Origin: Aromatoleum toluclasticum ATCC 700605
GTDB taxonomy: Bacteria; Pseudomonadota; Gammaproteobacteria; Burkholderiales; Rhodocyclaceae
NCBI RefSeq assembly: GCF_000378245.1
Contig: NZ_KB899505.1
Coordinates: forward strand, 1-64,000
Direction of reading: 5' to 3'
DNA: 64,000 bases
The position numbers were made by a program, and so were the translations under genes. The notes below the pieces were generated by a model, which saw only the letters and a program-made list of their open reading frames with translations, ran no database searches and was not told the DNA's origin. This document shows, in pieces, positions 17,660-31,124 of the stretch; positions within the stretch are counted from its first letter, which is position 1; each line of letters starts with the position of its first letter.

Positions 17660-18867
17660 TGACACCCGCCGACACGCTCCGCTTCGCGACCCGCGCCGCG
17701 ACCGGCTATCCGCTGCGCACCGCGCTGATGGTGCTGGCGATGTCGATCGGTGTGGCGGCCGTCGTCGTGCTCACTGCGCTCGGCGACGGCGCACGACGTT
17801 ATGTCGTCAACGAATTCTCCGCCCTCGGCAGCAACCTCGTGATCGTGCTCCCCGGACGCACCGCCACGGGCGGCCTGGGGCTCGGCAACCTCATCACGAG
17901 CACGCCGCGCGACCTCACCGTGCGCGACGCCGAAGCGCTGCTGCGCGCCCCGCTGGTCAACCGCATGGCGCCGCTGTCGGTGGGCAATTCCGAAATCGCC
18001 TGGGGCGGACGGCTGCGCGAGGCGATGGTCGTGGGCACCAGCGGCGACTACGTCGACATCCGCGCCTTCCACATGGCCGAAGGCAGCTTCCTGCCGCGCG
18101 AGGATCTCGGCCGCGCCTCGGCCGTCGCCGTGCTCGGCACGAAGGTCCGCGAGGAGCTCTTCGGTGGCGAACCGGCCATCGGTCGCATGGTGCGCGTCGG
18201 CGACCGGCGCCTGCGCGTGATCGGCGTGCTCGGCAAGACCGGCCAGGGGCTGGGCATGAACACCGACGAGCTGGTGTTCGTGCCGGTCGCCACCGCGCAG
18301 GCGATGTTCAACACCAACAACCTTTTCCGCATCATCGTCGAGGCGCGCAGCCGCGAGGCGATCGGACCGGCGAAGCAGCAACTCGAGCACATCATGCGCC
18401 TGCGCCGCGAGGGCGAACTCGACGTCACGCTGATCACGCAGGACGCCGTGCTCGGCACCTTCGACCGCATCCTCGGCGCCCTGACGATGGCCGTTGCGGG
18501 CATCGCCGCGATCAGCCTCGCGGTCGCCGGCATCCTCGTGATGAACGTGATGCTGGTCGCGGTCACGCAGCGCACCGCCGAGATAGGCCTGCTCAAGGCG
18601 CTCGGCGCCACCGGCCACAACATCCGTCTCGCCTTCCTCACGGAGGCCGCCCTGCTGTCGCTCGCCGGCGCGATCACCGGATTCGCGCTCGGTCACCTCG
18701 GCGCCTGGGGCCTGCGCATCGCCTTCCCGGTGCTGCCGGCGTGGCCGCCCGACTGGGCCGTGTTCGCCGGCATCGGCACGGCGCTCGCGACCGGCATCCT
18801 GTTCGGCGTGATGCCCGCGCGGCGCGCCGCCCGCCTCGACCCCGTGCAGGCCCTGTCCCGGCGATGA
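17659..18867 (+). CDS. ABC transporter permease, MacB/FtsX family (first)
   Basis: 402 aa. The topology is one membrane segment near the N terminus (about 22-45), a large periplasmic MacB-PCD domain (about 50-240), then three C-terminal segments carrying the FtsX domain (IAAISLAVAGILVMNVMLV, then EIGLLKALGATG). The start is fixed by the TGATG junction with the preceding mini-ORF and its GGAGG. Its end overlaps the second permease by 4 bases. Confidence 0.9.
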   Translation: MTPADTLRFATRAATGYPLRTALMVLAMSIGVAAVVVLTALGDGARRYVVNEFSALGSNLVIVLPGRTATGGLGLGNLITSTPRDLTVRDAEALLRAPLVNRMAPLSVGNSEIAWGGRLREAMVVGTSGDYVDIRAFHMAEGSFLPREDLGRASAVAVLGTKVREELFGGEPAIGRMVRVGDRRLRVIGVLGKTGQGLGMNTDELVFVPVATAQAMFNTNNLFRIIVEARSREAIGPAKQQLEHIMRLRREGELDVTLITQDAVLGTFDRILGALTMAVAGIAAISLAVAGILVMNVMLVAVTQRTAEIGLLKALGATGHNIRLAFLTEAALLSLAGAITGFALGHLGAWGLRIAFPVLPAWPPDWAVFAGIGTALATGILFGVMPARRAARLDPVQALSRR

Positions 18868-20063
18868 GCCTGCGTGACTTCGTCCAGCTCGCGCTGCGCT
18901 CGCTGCTCGCCCACCGCCTGCGCAGCTTCCTCACGCTGCTGGGCATCGGCGTCGGCATCGCCGCGGTGATCCTGCTGACCTCGATCGGAGAAGGGCTGCA
19001 CCGCTTCGTGCTCAACGAGTTCACGCAGTTCGGCACCAACATCATCCAGATCACCCCCGGCCGCCAGGGCGCGCGCGGAGGCCCGCCGGGCCTGCCGAGC
19101 ACCGCCCGCCAGCTCACCCTCGACGATGCATCGGCGCTCGATCGCGTGCCCCACGTCACCGGCGTGACACCGAGTGTATGGGGCAATTCCGACGTCGAGG
19201 GTGCCGGTCGCGTGCGTCGCACGAGCGTGTATGGCGTCGGCCCCGACATGCACCGCATCTTCTCGATGCAGGTGCGCGTCGGGCGCTTCCTCCCGCCCGA
19301 CGACCCGAACGGCGCGCGCGCCTTCGTGGTGCTGGGCGCGAAGCTCAAGCACGAACTCTTCGGCTATGCCAACGCGCTGGGCGAACGACTGCGCATCGGT
19401 GGCGAACGCTACCGCGTGATCGGCGTGATGGAGGAAAAGGGCCAGTTCCTCGGCGTCGACCTCGACGACACCGCCTACATCCCGACCTCGCGCGCGCTTT
19501 CGCTCTACAACCGCGAAGGCCTGATGGAGATCAACGTCACCTACGCGGAAGCCGTACCGGCCGCGCGGGTCGCCGCCGACATCCGCAAGGTGCTCGTCGC
19601 CCGCCACGGTCAGGACGACGTCACGCTGACGACGCAGGAAGACATGCTCGCGCGCCTGTCGAACATCCTCGACATCCTCACCGCCGCGGTCGGCGCGCTG
19701 GGCGGCATCTCGCTGCTGGTGGGCGCCGTTGGCATCGTCACGATCATGACGATTGCGGTCACCGAGCGCACCAACGAAATCGGGCTGCTCGTCGCGATCG
19801 GTGCCCGGCGCACCACCATCCTGCGCCTCTTCCTCGCCGAGGCCATCGCCCTCGCAGCCATCGGCGGTGCGCTCGGACTGCTCGCAGGCGCGGGGGCCGC
19901 CCAGCTCGTCGGCCTGCTCGTCCCTGCCCTGCCCGTCCATACACCGTGGCATTTCGTGGCCATCGCGGAGGCGCTCGCGGTGGTGATCGGGCTAGTCGCC
20001 GGCGTGCTTCCCGCGATCCGTGCGGCGCGCCTCGATGCTGTCGAAGCGCTGCGCTCGGAATAA
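18864..20063 (+). CDS. ABC transporter permease, MacB/FtsX family (second)
   Basis: 399 aa, same domain plan as the preceding gene: an N-terminal segment (LLGIGVGIAAVILLTSIGEG), a periplasmic domain, and the FtsX end (LVGAVGIVTIMTIAVTERT, then EIGLLVAIGARR). It is clearly a different protein, so the transporter is probably a heterodimer of two permeases. The ATGA overlap couples it to the first. It is the last gene of the operon; the next gene has its own regulatory region. Confidence 0.9.
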   Translation: MSLRDFVQLALRSLLAHRLRSFLTLLGIGVGIAAVILLTSIGEGLHRFVLNEFTQFGTNIIQITPGRQGARGGPPGLPSTARQLTLDDASALDRVPHVTGVTPSVWGNSDVEGAGRVRRTSVYGVGPDMHRIFSMQVRVGRFLPPDDPNGARAFVVLGAKLKHELFGYANALGERLRIGGERYRVIGVMEEKGQFLGVDLDDTAYIPTSRALSLYNREGLMEINVTYAEAVPAARVAADIRKVLVARHGQDDVTLTTQEDMLARLSNILDILTAAVGALGGISLLVGAVGIVTIMTIAVTERTNEIGLLVAIGARRTTILRLFLAEAIALAAIGGALGLLAGAGAAQLVGLLVPALPVHTPWHFVAIAEALAVVIGLVAGVLPAIRAARLDAVEALRSE

Positions 20064-20084
20064 CCATTATCACTACACGGTTTT

Positions 20085-20098
20085 TTGAGCCAGATCAA
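20085..20098 (+). promoter_or_regulatory. FNR/Anr-type anaerobic regulator box
   Basis: TTGAG-CCAG-ATCAA differs from the consensus TTGAT-N4-ATCAA at one position. Its centre lies about 59-61 bases before the start point implied by a TAGATT -10 element (20139-20144), the spacing of class I FNR activation. It sits 97 bases upstream of the small cysteine protein gene. Confidence 0.55.
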
Positions 20099-20194
20099 TT
20101 CTGCGCGATTCGAGCAGGCACGCCGAACGGATGCTGACTAGATTGAAACTACAACAATTCCCTTTTTCCGCATAACCGCTTCAAGGAGTTCGTC

Positions 20195-20500
20195 ATGACC
20201 TTCCTCGACTCTCCCATCGGCCGCTGCGAAGCGGTCCGGGAAATGGTATTGCTGGACGAAACGCAGAAGGAGTGCGCCCGCGAGCATGGCTGTCCGGACG
20301 GGCGCAATTGCCCGTTGAAAGGCTGGTTTACCGAGCAGTCCGGGGTCAGCGATCCCGCGAACCTGCCGGCCAAACGCGCGACACCGCGCCGTCGCAGCGC
20401 CGCGGCCGCCAAGCCCACGCCGGTGAAAGCGCGGGCGCGGAGGTCAAAACCGCTCGTCTTCGCGGAGAAAGCGCCATTGCCCGAGCGGAAGGTCGCCTAG
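20195..20500 (+). CDS. Small four-cysteine protein with basic tail, function unknown
   Basis: 101 aa, preceded by a good AAGGAG. Residues 1-50 carry four cysteines (C11, C27, C33, C39) around [16 protein letters not shown], suggesting a metal or redox site. From about 60 the chain is Ala/Lys/Arg/Pro-rich and could contact nucleic acid. I do not recognise a named family. The FNR-type box upstream suggests induction when oxygen is low. Its last 57 bases overlap the 3' end of the convergent pseudouridine synthase gene. Confidence 0.75.
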   Translation: MTFLDSPIGRCEAVREMVLLDETQKECAREHGCPDGRNCPLKGWFTEQSGVSDPANLPAKRATPRRRSAAAAKPTPVKARARRSKPLVFAEKAPLPERKVA

Positions 20501-21835
20501 CCGGACGCGTCCGATCCGGATGCGCTTGAGGCCGACCACCTTCAGGCCGACCAGTTCGCACATGCGGCGGATCTGGCGCTTGCGCCCCTCGCGCAGCACG
20601 AAACGCAGCTGATCCTCGTTGATCCACTCGACCTTGGCGTGCCGCAGCTTGCGGCCGTCGAGCTCGAGGCCGTGGTTCAGCAGCGCGAGTCCGTGTTGAT
20701 CGAGGGAGCCCTCGACGCGGACAAGGTATTCCTTATCCACGTCGGAGTCGTCGCCGATCAGCTGGCGCGCGATGCGGCCGTCCTGCGTCAGCACGAGCAG
20801 GCCGGTCGAGTCGATGTCGAGGCGTCCGGCCGGCGCGAGACCCTTGAGGTGCGAAAAATCGAAGGGCTGCGCGGTTTCGCGGTCGAACTGGTTGCCAGCG
20901 CCGATCAGCGACACGGCCGGCTCGTAGCCGGGTTCGGGCTGACCCGACACGTAGCCGACCGGCTTGTGCAGCAGGATCGTGACACGTTGGGACTGGCGTC
21001 GGCTCGCCTGCGGCGCGAGCGTAATCTCCGCGTCCGGGTCGATGCGCGAGCCGAGTTCCGACACGCACTGGCCATCCACGAGCACCCAGCCACGTTCGAT
21101 GAACTCATCGGCCTCGCGGCGCGAGCACAGACCGCGTTCGGCCATCACCTTCGACAGGCGCACCCCTTCCGGAGCGGCCGTCGCTGGCGCCTCGGCGCGG
21201 GCAGCGGGTCGTGCGGCCGCGGGGCGGTCCTCGCGCCGAACGAGGGACGCGCGGTCGGCCGGCGCGGCCGGCGCGGCCGGCTTGCGCACAGGGCGCTCGC
21301 CTCCCGGGGGCGTGCGCGGCTGTGCACCATCCTTGCGCGGACGGCGCTCGGCGCCGGCCACGCCAGCCGCCTTCGGACGCTCCGGCTTGCGGCCGCGCCC
21401 GGTCTCTTCAACACGCCCCGGTTCCTGCGGCCACCCGGCCCTGCCGCTACGCTCCTTTCCCTGGCCCTCGCCCGCAGGCGCTCGGCCACCCTGGCGCGGA
21501 TGGCGCTCGGCGCCGGCCACACCGGCCGCCTTCGGACGCTCCGGCTTGCGGCCGCGCCCGGTCTCACCCGCACGCTCCGGTTCCTGCGGCCGCCCGGCCT
21601 TGCCCCCACGCGCCTTTCCCTGCCCCTCGCCCGCCTGCGCTCGCGTCGCTGCGATCGTCTTCGCATAGCCGGGCTGGAAGCGCGCACGCACGCCGGGCCG
21701 GCGCGGCTCCTCTGAGGCGGAAGCTTCGCCATCCCGCTTCACGCCGAGCGTGCGGCGCGGCGCGGCGACTGCATCTTCCTGTGCGGGGGCATCGCCGGGT
21801 GTTCCGGCTTCCTTCGAGCGCTTCATGGTGGCCAT
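20444..21835 (-). CDS. 23S rRNA pseudouridine synthase, RluF/RluB-like, with long repeat-rich N-terminal region
   Basis: About 463 aa. The C-terminal ~240 residues are a normal RsuA/RluB/F-family enzyme: S4 domain ([20 protein letters not shown]), [19 protein letters not shown], the catalytic [17 protein letters not shown], and [11 protein letters not shown]. The preceding ~220 residues are low-complexity and basic (Arg, Lys, Pro, Gly, Ala) and hold a 53-residue tandem duplication. The start is uncertain: ATGs at 21835 and 21826 both lack a clear ribosome binding site. RluF is suggested by the motif context; exact target uridine cannot be told. Confidence 0.88.
   Translation of the reverse strand: MATMKRSKEAGTPGDAPAQEDAVAAPRRTLGVKRDGEASASEEPRRPGVRARFQPGYAKTIAATRAQAGEGQGKARGGKAGRPQEPERAGETGRGRKPERPKAAGVAGAERHPRQGGRAPAGEGQGKERSGRAGWPQEPGRVEETGRGRKPERPKAAGVAGAERRPRKDGAQPRTPPGGERPVRKPAAPAAPADRASLVRREDRPAAARPAARAEAPATAAPEGVRLSKVMAERGLCSRREADEFIERGWVLVDGQCVSELGSRIDPDAEITLAPQASRRQSQRVTILLHKPVGYVSGQPEPGYEPAVSLIGAGNQFDRETAQPFDFSHLKGLAPAGRLDIDSTGLLVLTQDGRIARQLIGDDSDVDKEYLVRVEGSLDQHGLALLNHGLELDGRKLRHAKVEWINEDQLRFVLREGRKRQIRRMCELVGLKVVGLKRIRIGRVRLGDLPLGQWRFLREDERF
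21337..21654 (-). repeat. In-frame 159-bp tandem duplication in the pseudouridine synthase gene
   Basis: The block beginning near GGCGCTCGGCGCCGGCCAC recurs 159 bases (53 codons) later. Both copies encode the same order: a GEGQGK stretch, RPQEP or WPQEP, then [19 protein letters not shown]. The copies have drifted at scattered positions but stay in frame. Confidence 0.85.
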
Positions 21836-22050
21836 CCGGTTCGCAGGCGCGCCCGCGCGCAGCGCGGACGAAACCTTCAAAAAAACAATGCCCGGCATCG
21901 CCGGGCGCAACACTGTCCAGTATATCGGCTGCCCGCCGCAGCTTCCAGCGACGTAACGGCCGGCATTGCGACACGCGCCGCGGCATTTCACTAGGCGAAA
22001 TCACCCCGGACGGCTAGAATGCGCGCAATTGCACAGCCCCCGACGCCCGC

Positions 22051-22836
22051 GTGAGTACCAACACCCCCACCGAAACCAAGAATCCGATCCAGGTCGTCGA
22101 GCGCATGATGAAGCTGCTCGACGTGCTGGCGCATCACCCGGACCCGGCAGCGCTCAAGCAGATCGCCCAGGAAACGGGATTGCACCCCTCGACGGCGCAC
22201 CGCATCCTGAGTGCGATGGCACAGAGCGGCTTCGTCGAACGTGGAGAGGGCGGCACCTATCGCCTGGGGATCCGGCTGCTGGAACTCGGCAGCCTGGTCA
22301 AGTCGCGCATCTCGCTGCGCGAAACCGCGATGCCCGCGATGCTCAAGCTGCACGCGGCCACCGGGGAGAGCGTGAATCTCGGTATCCGCGCCGGTGACGA
22401 GATCGTCTATGTCGAGCGGACCTCCAGCGGCCGCTCCGCGGTGCGCGTCGTGCACATCGTCGGCGCGCGCGCCCCGCTCCACACGACCGCGACCGGCAAG
22501 CTCTTCCTCGTCGAGGACGGCATGGAACGCGTGCGCGACTATGGCCGACGCACCGGCCTGCCCGGATCGACGCCGGCCTCGATCACGGAGATCGGCTCCC
22601 TCGAGAAGGAGCTCGACAAGGTCCGCCGCCACGGCGTGGCCTTCGACCTGGAAGAGGTGGAGATCGGCGTGCGCTGCATCGCCGCGGGGGTGCGCGATGA
22701 CAGCGGCGAACTGATCGCCGGCCTGTCGGTATCCACCCCGTCGGAGCGCTTCAACCCGGACCGCGCCCCGCTCGTGCGCGAGGCCGCGGACGAGATTTCA
22801 CGCGCCCTGGGCTACGTCAGGCGCCCCGCACGCTGA
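22051..22836 (+). CDS. IclR-family transcriptional regulator
   Basis: 261 aa. A winged-helix DNA-binding domain (about 14-75, LKQIAQETGLHPSTAHRILS) is followed by the IclR effector domain (about 85-255) with HTTATGKLFL and the late LIAGLSVSTPSERF. It starts with GTG at 22051; no clear alternative. Members control carbon catabolism genes, often aromatic or glyoxylate pathways, but neighbours (rRNA modification, PBP7) give no hint of its target. It is transcribed alone. Confidence 0.92.
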   Translation: MSTNTPTETKNPIQVVERMMKLLDVLAHHPDPAALKQIAQETGLHPSTAHRILSAMAQSGFVERGEGGTYRLGIRLLELGSLVKSRISLRETAMPAMLKLHAATGESVNLGIRAGDEIVYVERTSSGRSAVRVVHIVGARAPLHTTATGKLFLVEDGMERVRDYGRRTGLPGSTPASITEIGSLEKELDKVRRHGVAFDLEEVEIGVRCIAAGVRDDSGELIAGLSVSTPSERFNPDRAPLVREAADEISRALGYVRRPAR

Positions 22837-22878
22837 CCATCGCCCCGGACCGGCCGGGGCGCGCACTTTCGCCGACCC

Positions 22879-23949
22879 TCAGATGTTTTCCTTCCCGACC
22901 GCCGTCGCCATGCGCTGCGGGCCGGCGGCTTCGAGCCATTTCTTGATGCGCACGGCGTCCGCGGTGCGCGAGTAGCGGCCGTCGGAGTCCATCAGCACGA
23001 TGATCACCGGCTGCTTCAACAGCCACGCCTGCATCACGAGACAACGCCCCGCCTCACGGATGTAGCCCGTCTTCTGCACGCCGATTTCCCAGTCCGGGCT
23101 GCGCACCAGCGAATTGGTGTTGCCGAAGCGGTGCATGCGCGAACCGATCTGCACATAGCGCTCGGATGTCGTCGAGAATTCACGGATCAACGGATACGTC
23201 GATGCCGCGGACACCATGCGCGCGAGATCGTGCGGGCTCGACACGTTCTCCGGCGTGAGCCCGGTCGGATCGCTGAAGTGCGTCTCCGTGAGGCCGATCA
23301 TGCGCGCCTTGACGTTCATCGCCGCAACAAACGCGGCCTCGCCGCCCGGATAGTGACGCGAGAGCGCGGAAGCGGCGCGGTTTTCCGACGACATCAGCGC
23401 GAGCTGCAACATCTCCTCGCGCGTCAGACGGGTGCCCAGCGACAGGCGTGACCCCGTGCCCTTGAGCGTGTCGATGTCGCCTTCGGAGATCGAGATTTCC
23501 TCCGACAGGCTCTGCCCCGCATCGAGCACGACCATCGCGGTCATCAGCTTGGTGATCGAGGCAATGGGCAGAACCGAATCGCCCTTCTTCTCGAGGATCA
23601 CGTGGCCGGTATTCTGATTCATGACGAAGAAGGCCGCCGAGCGCAGATGAGGCAGGCCGGCGGAGTCGAGCTGCAGCGGCGTGCTGTCGATCGACGCATC
23701 CGGAATCACTGCATCGCGGCGCAGCGAAACCTTGACGCGCCGCGCTTCCTGCTGCGCAACCGCCTTGCGGCTCACTCGCTTCTTCACCGCTTTCTTTGCC
23801 GGCGCGCTGACGGAACGCTTGACGGACTTCTTCACAGTCTTTGTCGCGGCTCCTTCGGAACCGGACGCGGCGGCCGACGCGGGGAGACTCCAACCCGCCT
23901 GCATCAGCGCGAGACTGATCATCGCAATCGCCAGATTACGGAATTTCAT
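22879..23949 (-). CDS. pbpG: D-alanyl-D-alanine endopeptidase PBP7 (peptidase S11)
   Basis: 356 aa from the ATG at 23949, which begins a signal peptide (MKFRNLAIAMISLALMQAG, cut after ASA or AAA near 28). A Lys/Arg-rich stretch (35-75) precedes the catalytic domain: SxxK motif SITK (131-134), SxN motif SEN, and KTG in VQKTGYI. It cleaves DD-cross-links in periplasmic peptidoglycan. The 178-base AT-rich region upstream, unusual in this genome, likely holds its promoter. Confidence 0.93.
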   Translation of the reverse strand: MKFRNLAIAMISLALMQAGWSLPASAAASGSEGAATKTVKKSVKRSVSAPAKKAVKKRVSRKAVAQQEARRVKVSLRRDAVIPDASIDSTPLQLDSAGLPHLRSAAFFVMNQNTGHVILEKKGDSVLPIASITKLMTAMVVLDAGQSLSEEISISEGDIDTLKGTGSRLSLGTRLTREEMLQLALMSSENRAASALSRHYPGGEAAFVAAMNVKARMIGLTETHFSDPTGLTPENVSSPHDLARMVSAASTYPLIREFSTTSERYVQIGSRMHRFGNTNSLVRSPDWEIGVQKTGYIREAGRCLVMQAWLLKQPVIIVLMDSDGRYSRTADAVRIKKWLEAAGPQRMATAVGKENI

Positions 23950-24127
23950 GTTGTGGCCTGAAACAAAAGAAACAATAGGGAGGACAACGCCAGACTCATT
24001 ATTATTTTTATACAAATTAAGCAGATATCAAGTCTTTTTGAAGTATTCCGCGAAAAATTTCTTACATCGCGTCACACGTTCATCCAAGTTAATAGTTTAG
24101 ATGACCCTGCGTTAGGCATGGAGTTCG
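23950..24127 (-). promoter_or_regulatory. AT-rich upstream region of pbpG
   Basis: This 178-base gap is far richer in A and T than its surroundings. On the minus strand it contains TTGATA followed by TATAAAAATAAT at several possible spacings, so a promoter is likely but its exact elements are ambiguous. Confidence 0.4.
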
Positions 24128-25258
24128 TTACACACGGAGAAAAGCCGCAACTTCGCCGCGCCGGTCCATCGTGTCCTTGTAGCCGAGTTCCATCAACGCC
24201 TGCGTGAAGGACGGTTCGAACAGCAGGTAAGACAACAGCGTCGAGCCGTCGCGCCGCATGGCGCCGACGCCGCGCAGCACGGTGCGCAGTGCGAGCGGAA
24301 GGCACTCGCGGTTCCGTCCCGCGATTGCGTCGAGACGCTGCGACGGCGAGATCACCAGCGTTTCGATGGGCCGCAGGTAGATGCCCGCTGCCGCGCGCTG
24401 TTCGGGACTCATCGCGCCCGCCGTGATGTTGATGCGCTGGAGCCGCTCGAGGTCCACCGACAGGCCGTCGAGGAAGATGCTCGACAAGGCGTGGCCGGCG
24501 ATCTGCGCGAGCGAGGGGTAACCCTCCGTGCGCTGACGCCCCTCTTCGACCAGCCGCCCCGAACCGATCACGAGGATGCGGTCTGCGCCGAGGTGGATTG
24601 CGGGGCTGATCGGTGCAAGCTGGCGCATCGAGCCGTCACCGAACCATTCGCGGTTGATGCGCACCGGGGGAAACACGAAAGGGATCGCGCTCGTCGCCAG
24701 AAGGTGGTCGACACAGATCGAAGTGCGCACACCCAGCCGCTGCATGCGCCGCCAGGCCTGCACTTCGGGCACGGCCTCGAAGAAGGCCAGACTCTCGCCC
24801 GACGAATAGCCCGACGCCGCCACGCTCACCGCATGCAGGTGCCCCTGCTCGATGCTGCGGCCGATGGCGGAAAAATCCAGCACCTCGCCGAGCAGGCGGC
24901 GCAACGGGGAATTGTCCAGCAGCGAGTGCGGCGTCTGGTGCACCGCCCAGCCCAGCGTCAGCGCCGAAGCCCAGCGCAAGCCGGTCGCGAGCAGCGCCAA
25001 CGCATCGGCGCGATACACCTGGTCCACGTGGAACTGCCGCCAGATGCGGGCGAGCATGCGCACACCGCGGCTGAAGTCATTGGAAAACACCGCCAGCGCG
25101 ACGGCGTTGATGCCGCCCGCCGACGTGCCGCACAGAATGGGAAACGGATTGCCGGCGCGGCGCCCGCGGATCTCGCGGATCGCCGACAGCACACCGACCT
25201 GGTAGGCCGCGCGCGCGCCGCCTCCCGTCAGTACCAGCGCAGCCTTGCCTTCAGCCAT
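24128..25258 (-). CDS. Patatin-like phospholipase
   Basis: 376 aa from the ATG at 25258, preceded by GGAGG. The patatin elements are the oxyanion motif TGGGARAAYQVG (11-22), the nucleophile elbow GTSAG (44-48, Ser46), and the dyad aspartate in FGDGSMRQ. The Asp motif is DGS rather than the usual DGG/DGA. The family hydrolyses phospholipid or other acyl esters and is cytoplasmic or membrane-associated. It shares the orientation of pbpG and maeB but is separated from both by clear gaps. Confidence 0.9.
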   Translation of the reverse strand: MAEGKAALVLTGGGARAAYQVGVLSAIREIRGRRAGNPFPILCGTSAGGINAVALAVFSNDFSRGVRMLARIWRQFHVDQVYRADALALLATGLRWASALTLGWAVHQTPHSLLDNSPLRRLLGEVLDFSAIGRSIEQGHLHAVSVAASGYSSGESLAFFEAVPEVQAWRRMQRLGVRTSICVDHLLATSAIPFVFPPVRINREWFGDGSMRQLAPISPAIHLGADRILVIGSGRLVEEGRQRTEGYPSLAQIAGHALSSIFLDGLSVDLERLQRINITAGAMSPEQRAAAGIYLRPIETLVISPSQRLDAIAGRNRECLPLALRTVLRGVGAMRRDGSTLLSYLLFEPSFTQALMELGYKDTMDRRGEVAAFLRV

Positions 25259-25355
25259 CCAGCCTCCGGTCGCTTGCGGACACTTCCGGGGAAATCTTGC
25301 CACGCGGGCACCCGGCCGGGGAAGCCGGGCGCCCGCGTTTTAACGGCATGGTGCG

Positions 25356-29813
<4,458 letters not shown>

Positions 29814-29844
29814 GCTTCCCGGCCGGCCACGGCCGGCTGAGTCA

Positions 29845-29878
29845 ACAAAAGCGCCGCGCGTCGGCGCTTTTGTTTTTT
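29845..29878 (+). terminator. Rho-independent terminator of pckG
   Basis: ACAAAAGCGCC (29845-29855) pairs with GGCGCTTTTGT (29863-29873) around a 7-base loop and is followed by a T-run to 29878. Confidence 0.92.
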
Positions 29879-29920
29879 CGGTCCCCTACAATTTCACATC
29901 GATCGCCCCGAGGAACAGGC

Positions 29921-31081
29921 ATGACACCGCATCTCGCCCGCCGCACCGCCGACATCCAGCCCTTCCACGTGATGGAATTGCTGCGACGCGCACGCGAGCT
30001 GGAGGCCCAAGGGCGCGACATCATCCACATGGAAGTCGGCGAGCCGGACTTCGCGACGCCGCAGCCGATGATAGACGCGGCGATGCGCTTCCTCGCCGGC
30101 GGCGACGTGCATTACACGGCGGCCCTCGGCCTGCCGGCCCTGCGCGAGGCGATCGCACGCTTCTACCATGACCGTTTCGGGGCGGACGTCGCCCCCGAGC
30201 GCATCATCGTCACCCCGGGCGCCTCGGGCGCACTGATGCTGGCGCTCGCCGCGACGACCGACCCGGGCGACGAGTGGCTGCTGCCCGACCCCGGCTATCC
30301 GTCGAACCGCCATCTCGTGCGCAGTTTCGAAGGCGTGCCGCGGGCGCTGCCGGTGGGTGCGGAGACGCGCTACCAGCCGACGCCCGATCAGGTCGCGGCT
30401 GCGTGGACGGAGCGCACGCGCGGCCTGATCGTCGCGAGCCCGTCGAACCCCACCGGAACCCTGCTCGATCAGGCGGAACTCGCAGCGCTGCGGGCGACGG
30501 TGATCGCACGCCGGGGCACGCTGATCGTCGACGAGATCTACCAGGGCCTGACCTACGGCGTCGAAGCGAGCACCGTGCTGAAGTCGATGGACGACGTGTT
30601 CGTCGTGAACAGCTTTTCCAAATACTTCGGCATGACGGGCTGGCGCCTCGGCTGGCTGGTCGCACCGCAGGCCTATGTGCGCGAAATCGAGAAGCTCGCG
30701 CAGCACTTCTTCATCTCGCCCTCGACGCCGGCCCAGCATGCTGCGCTGGCCGCCTTCGCGCCCGCGACGATAGCGATCCTCGAGGCTCGCCGGCACGAGT
30801 TCGCGCAGCGCCGCGACACGCTGCTGCCGGCACTGCGCGAGCTGGGTTTCGTCGTCGCAGCGGAGCCGCAGGGAGCCTTCTACATCTACGCCGACGTGTC
30901 GCGCCTCGCCGACGACAGCGAAGCGCTCGCACACCGGCTGATCGAGGAAGCCGGGGTCGCGGCGACGCCGGGACTGGACTTCGGCGACAACCAGCCGCGC
31001 CGCCATCTGCGCATCGCCTACACGAACCGCTGCGAACGCCTGCTGGAAGCGACGGAACGCATCGCGCGGATGCGCGGCTGA
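29921..31081 (+). CDS. Pyridoxal-phosphate-dependent aminotransferase class I/II
   Basis: 386 aa. The PLP lysine is K234 in NSFSKYFGMTGWRLGW; VASPSNPTGT (about 171-180) and the carboxylate-binding arginine in RHLRIAY near the C terminus are present, so the enzyme should be active. The start MTPHLARRTADIQPF follows AGGAAC. It resembles the aspartate/alanine aminotransferase-like group, but the amino acid substrate cannot be assigned. It follows the pckG terminator and so probably has its own promoter. Confidence 0.9.
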   Translation: MTPHLARRTADIQPFHVMELLRRARELEAQGRDIIHMEVGEPDFATPQPMIDAAMRFLAGGDVHYTAALGLPALREAIARFYHDRFGADVAPERIIVTPGASGALMLALAATTDPGDEWLLPDPGYPSNRHLVRSFEGVPRALPVGAETRYQPTPDQVAAAWTERTRGLIVASPSNPTGTLLDQAELAALRATVIARRGTLIVDEIYQGLTYGVEASTVLKSMDDVFVVNSFSKYFGMTGWRLGWLVAPQAYVREIEKLAQHFFISPSTPAQHAALAAFAPATIAILEARRHEFAQRRDTLLPALRELGFVVAAEPQGAFYIYADVSRLADDSEALAHRLIEEAGVAATPGLDFGDNQPRRHLRIAYTNRCERLLEATERIARMRG

Positions 31082-31124
31082 GAAACAGGACCGTGCGGCG
31101 GGGAGCTCACCCCGCCGCTGCGGA

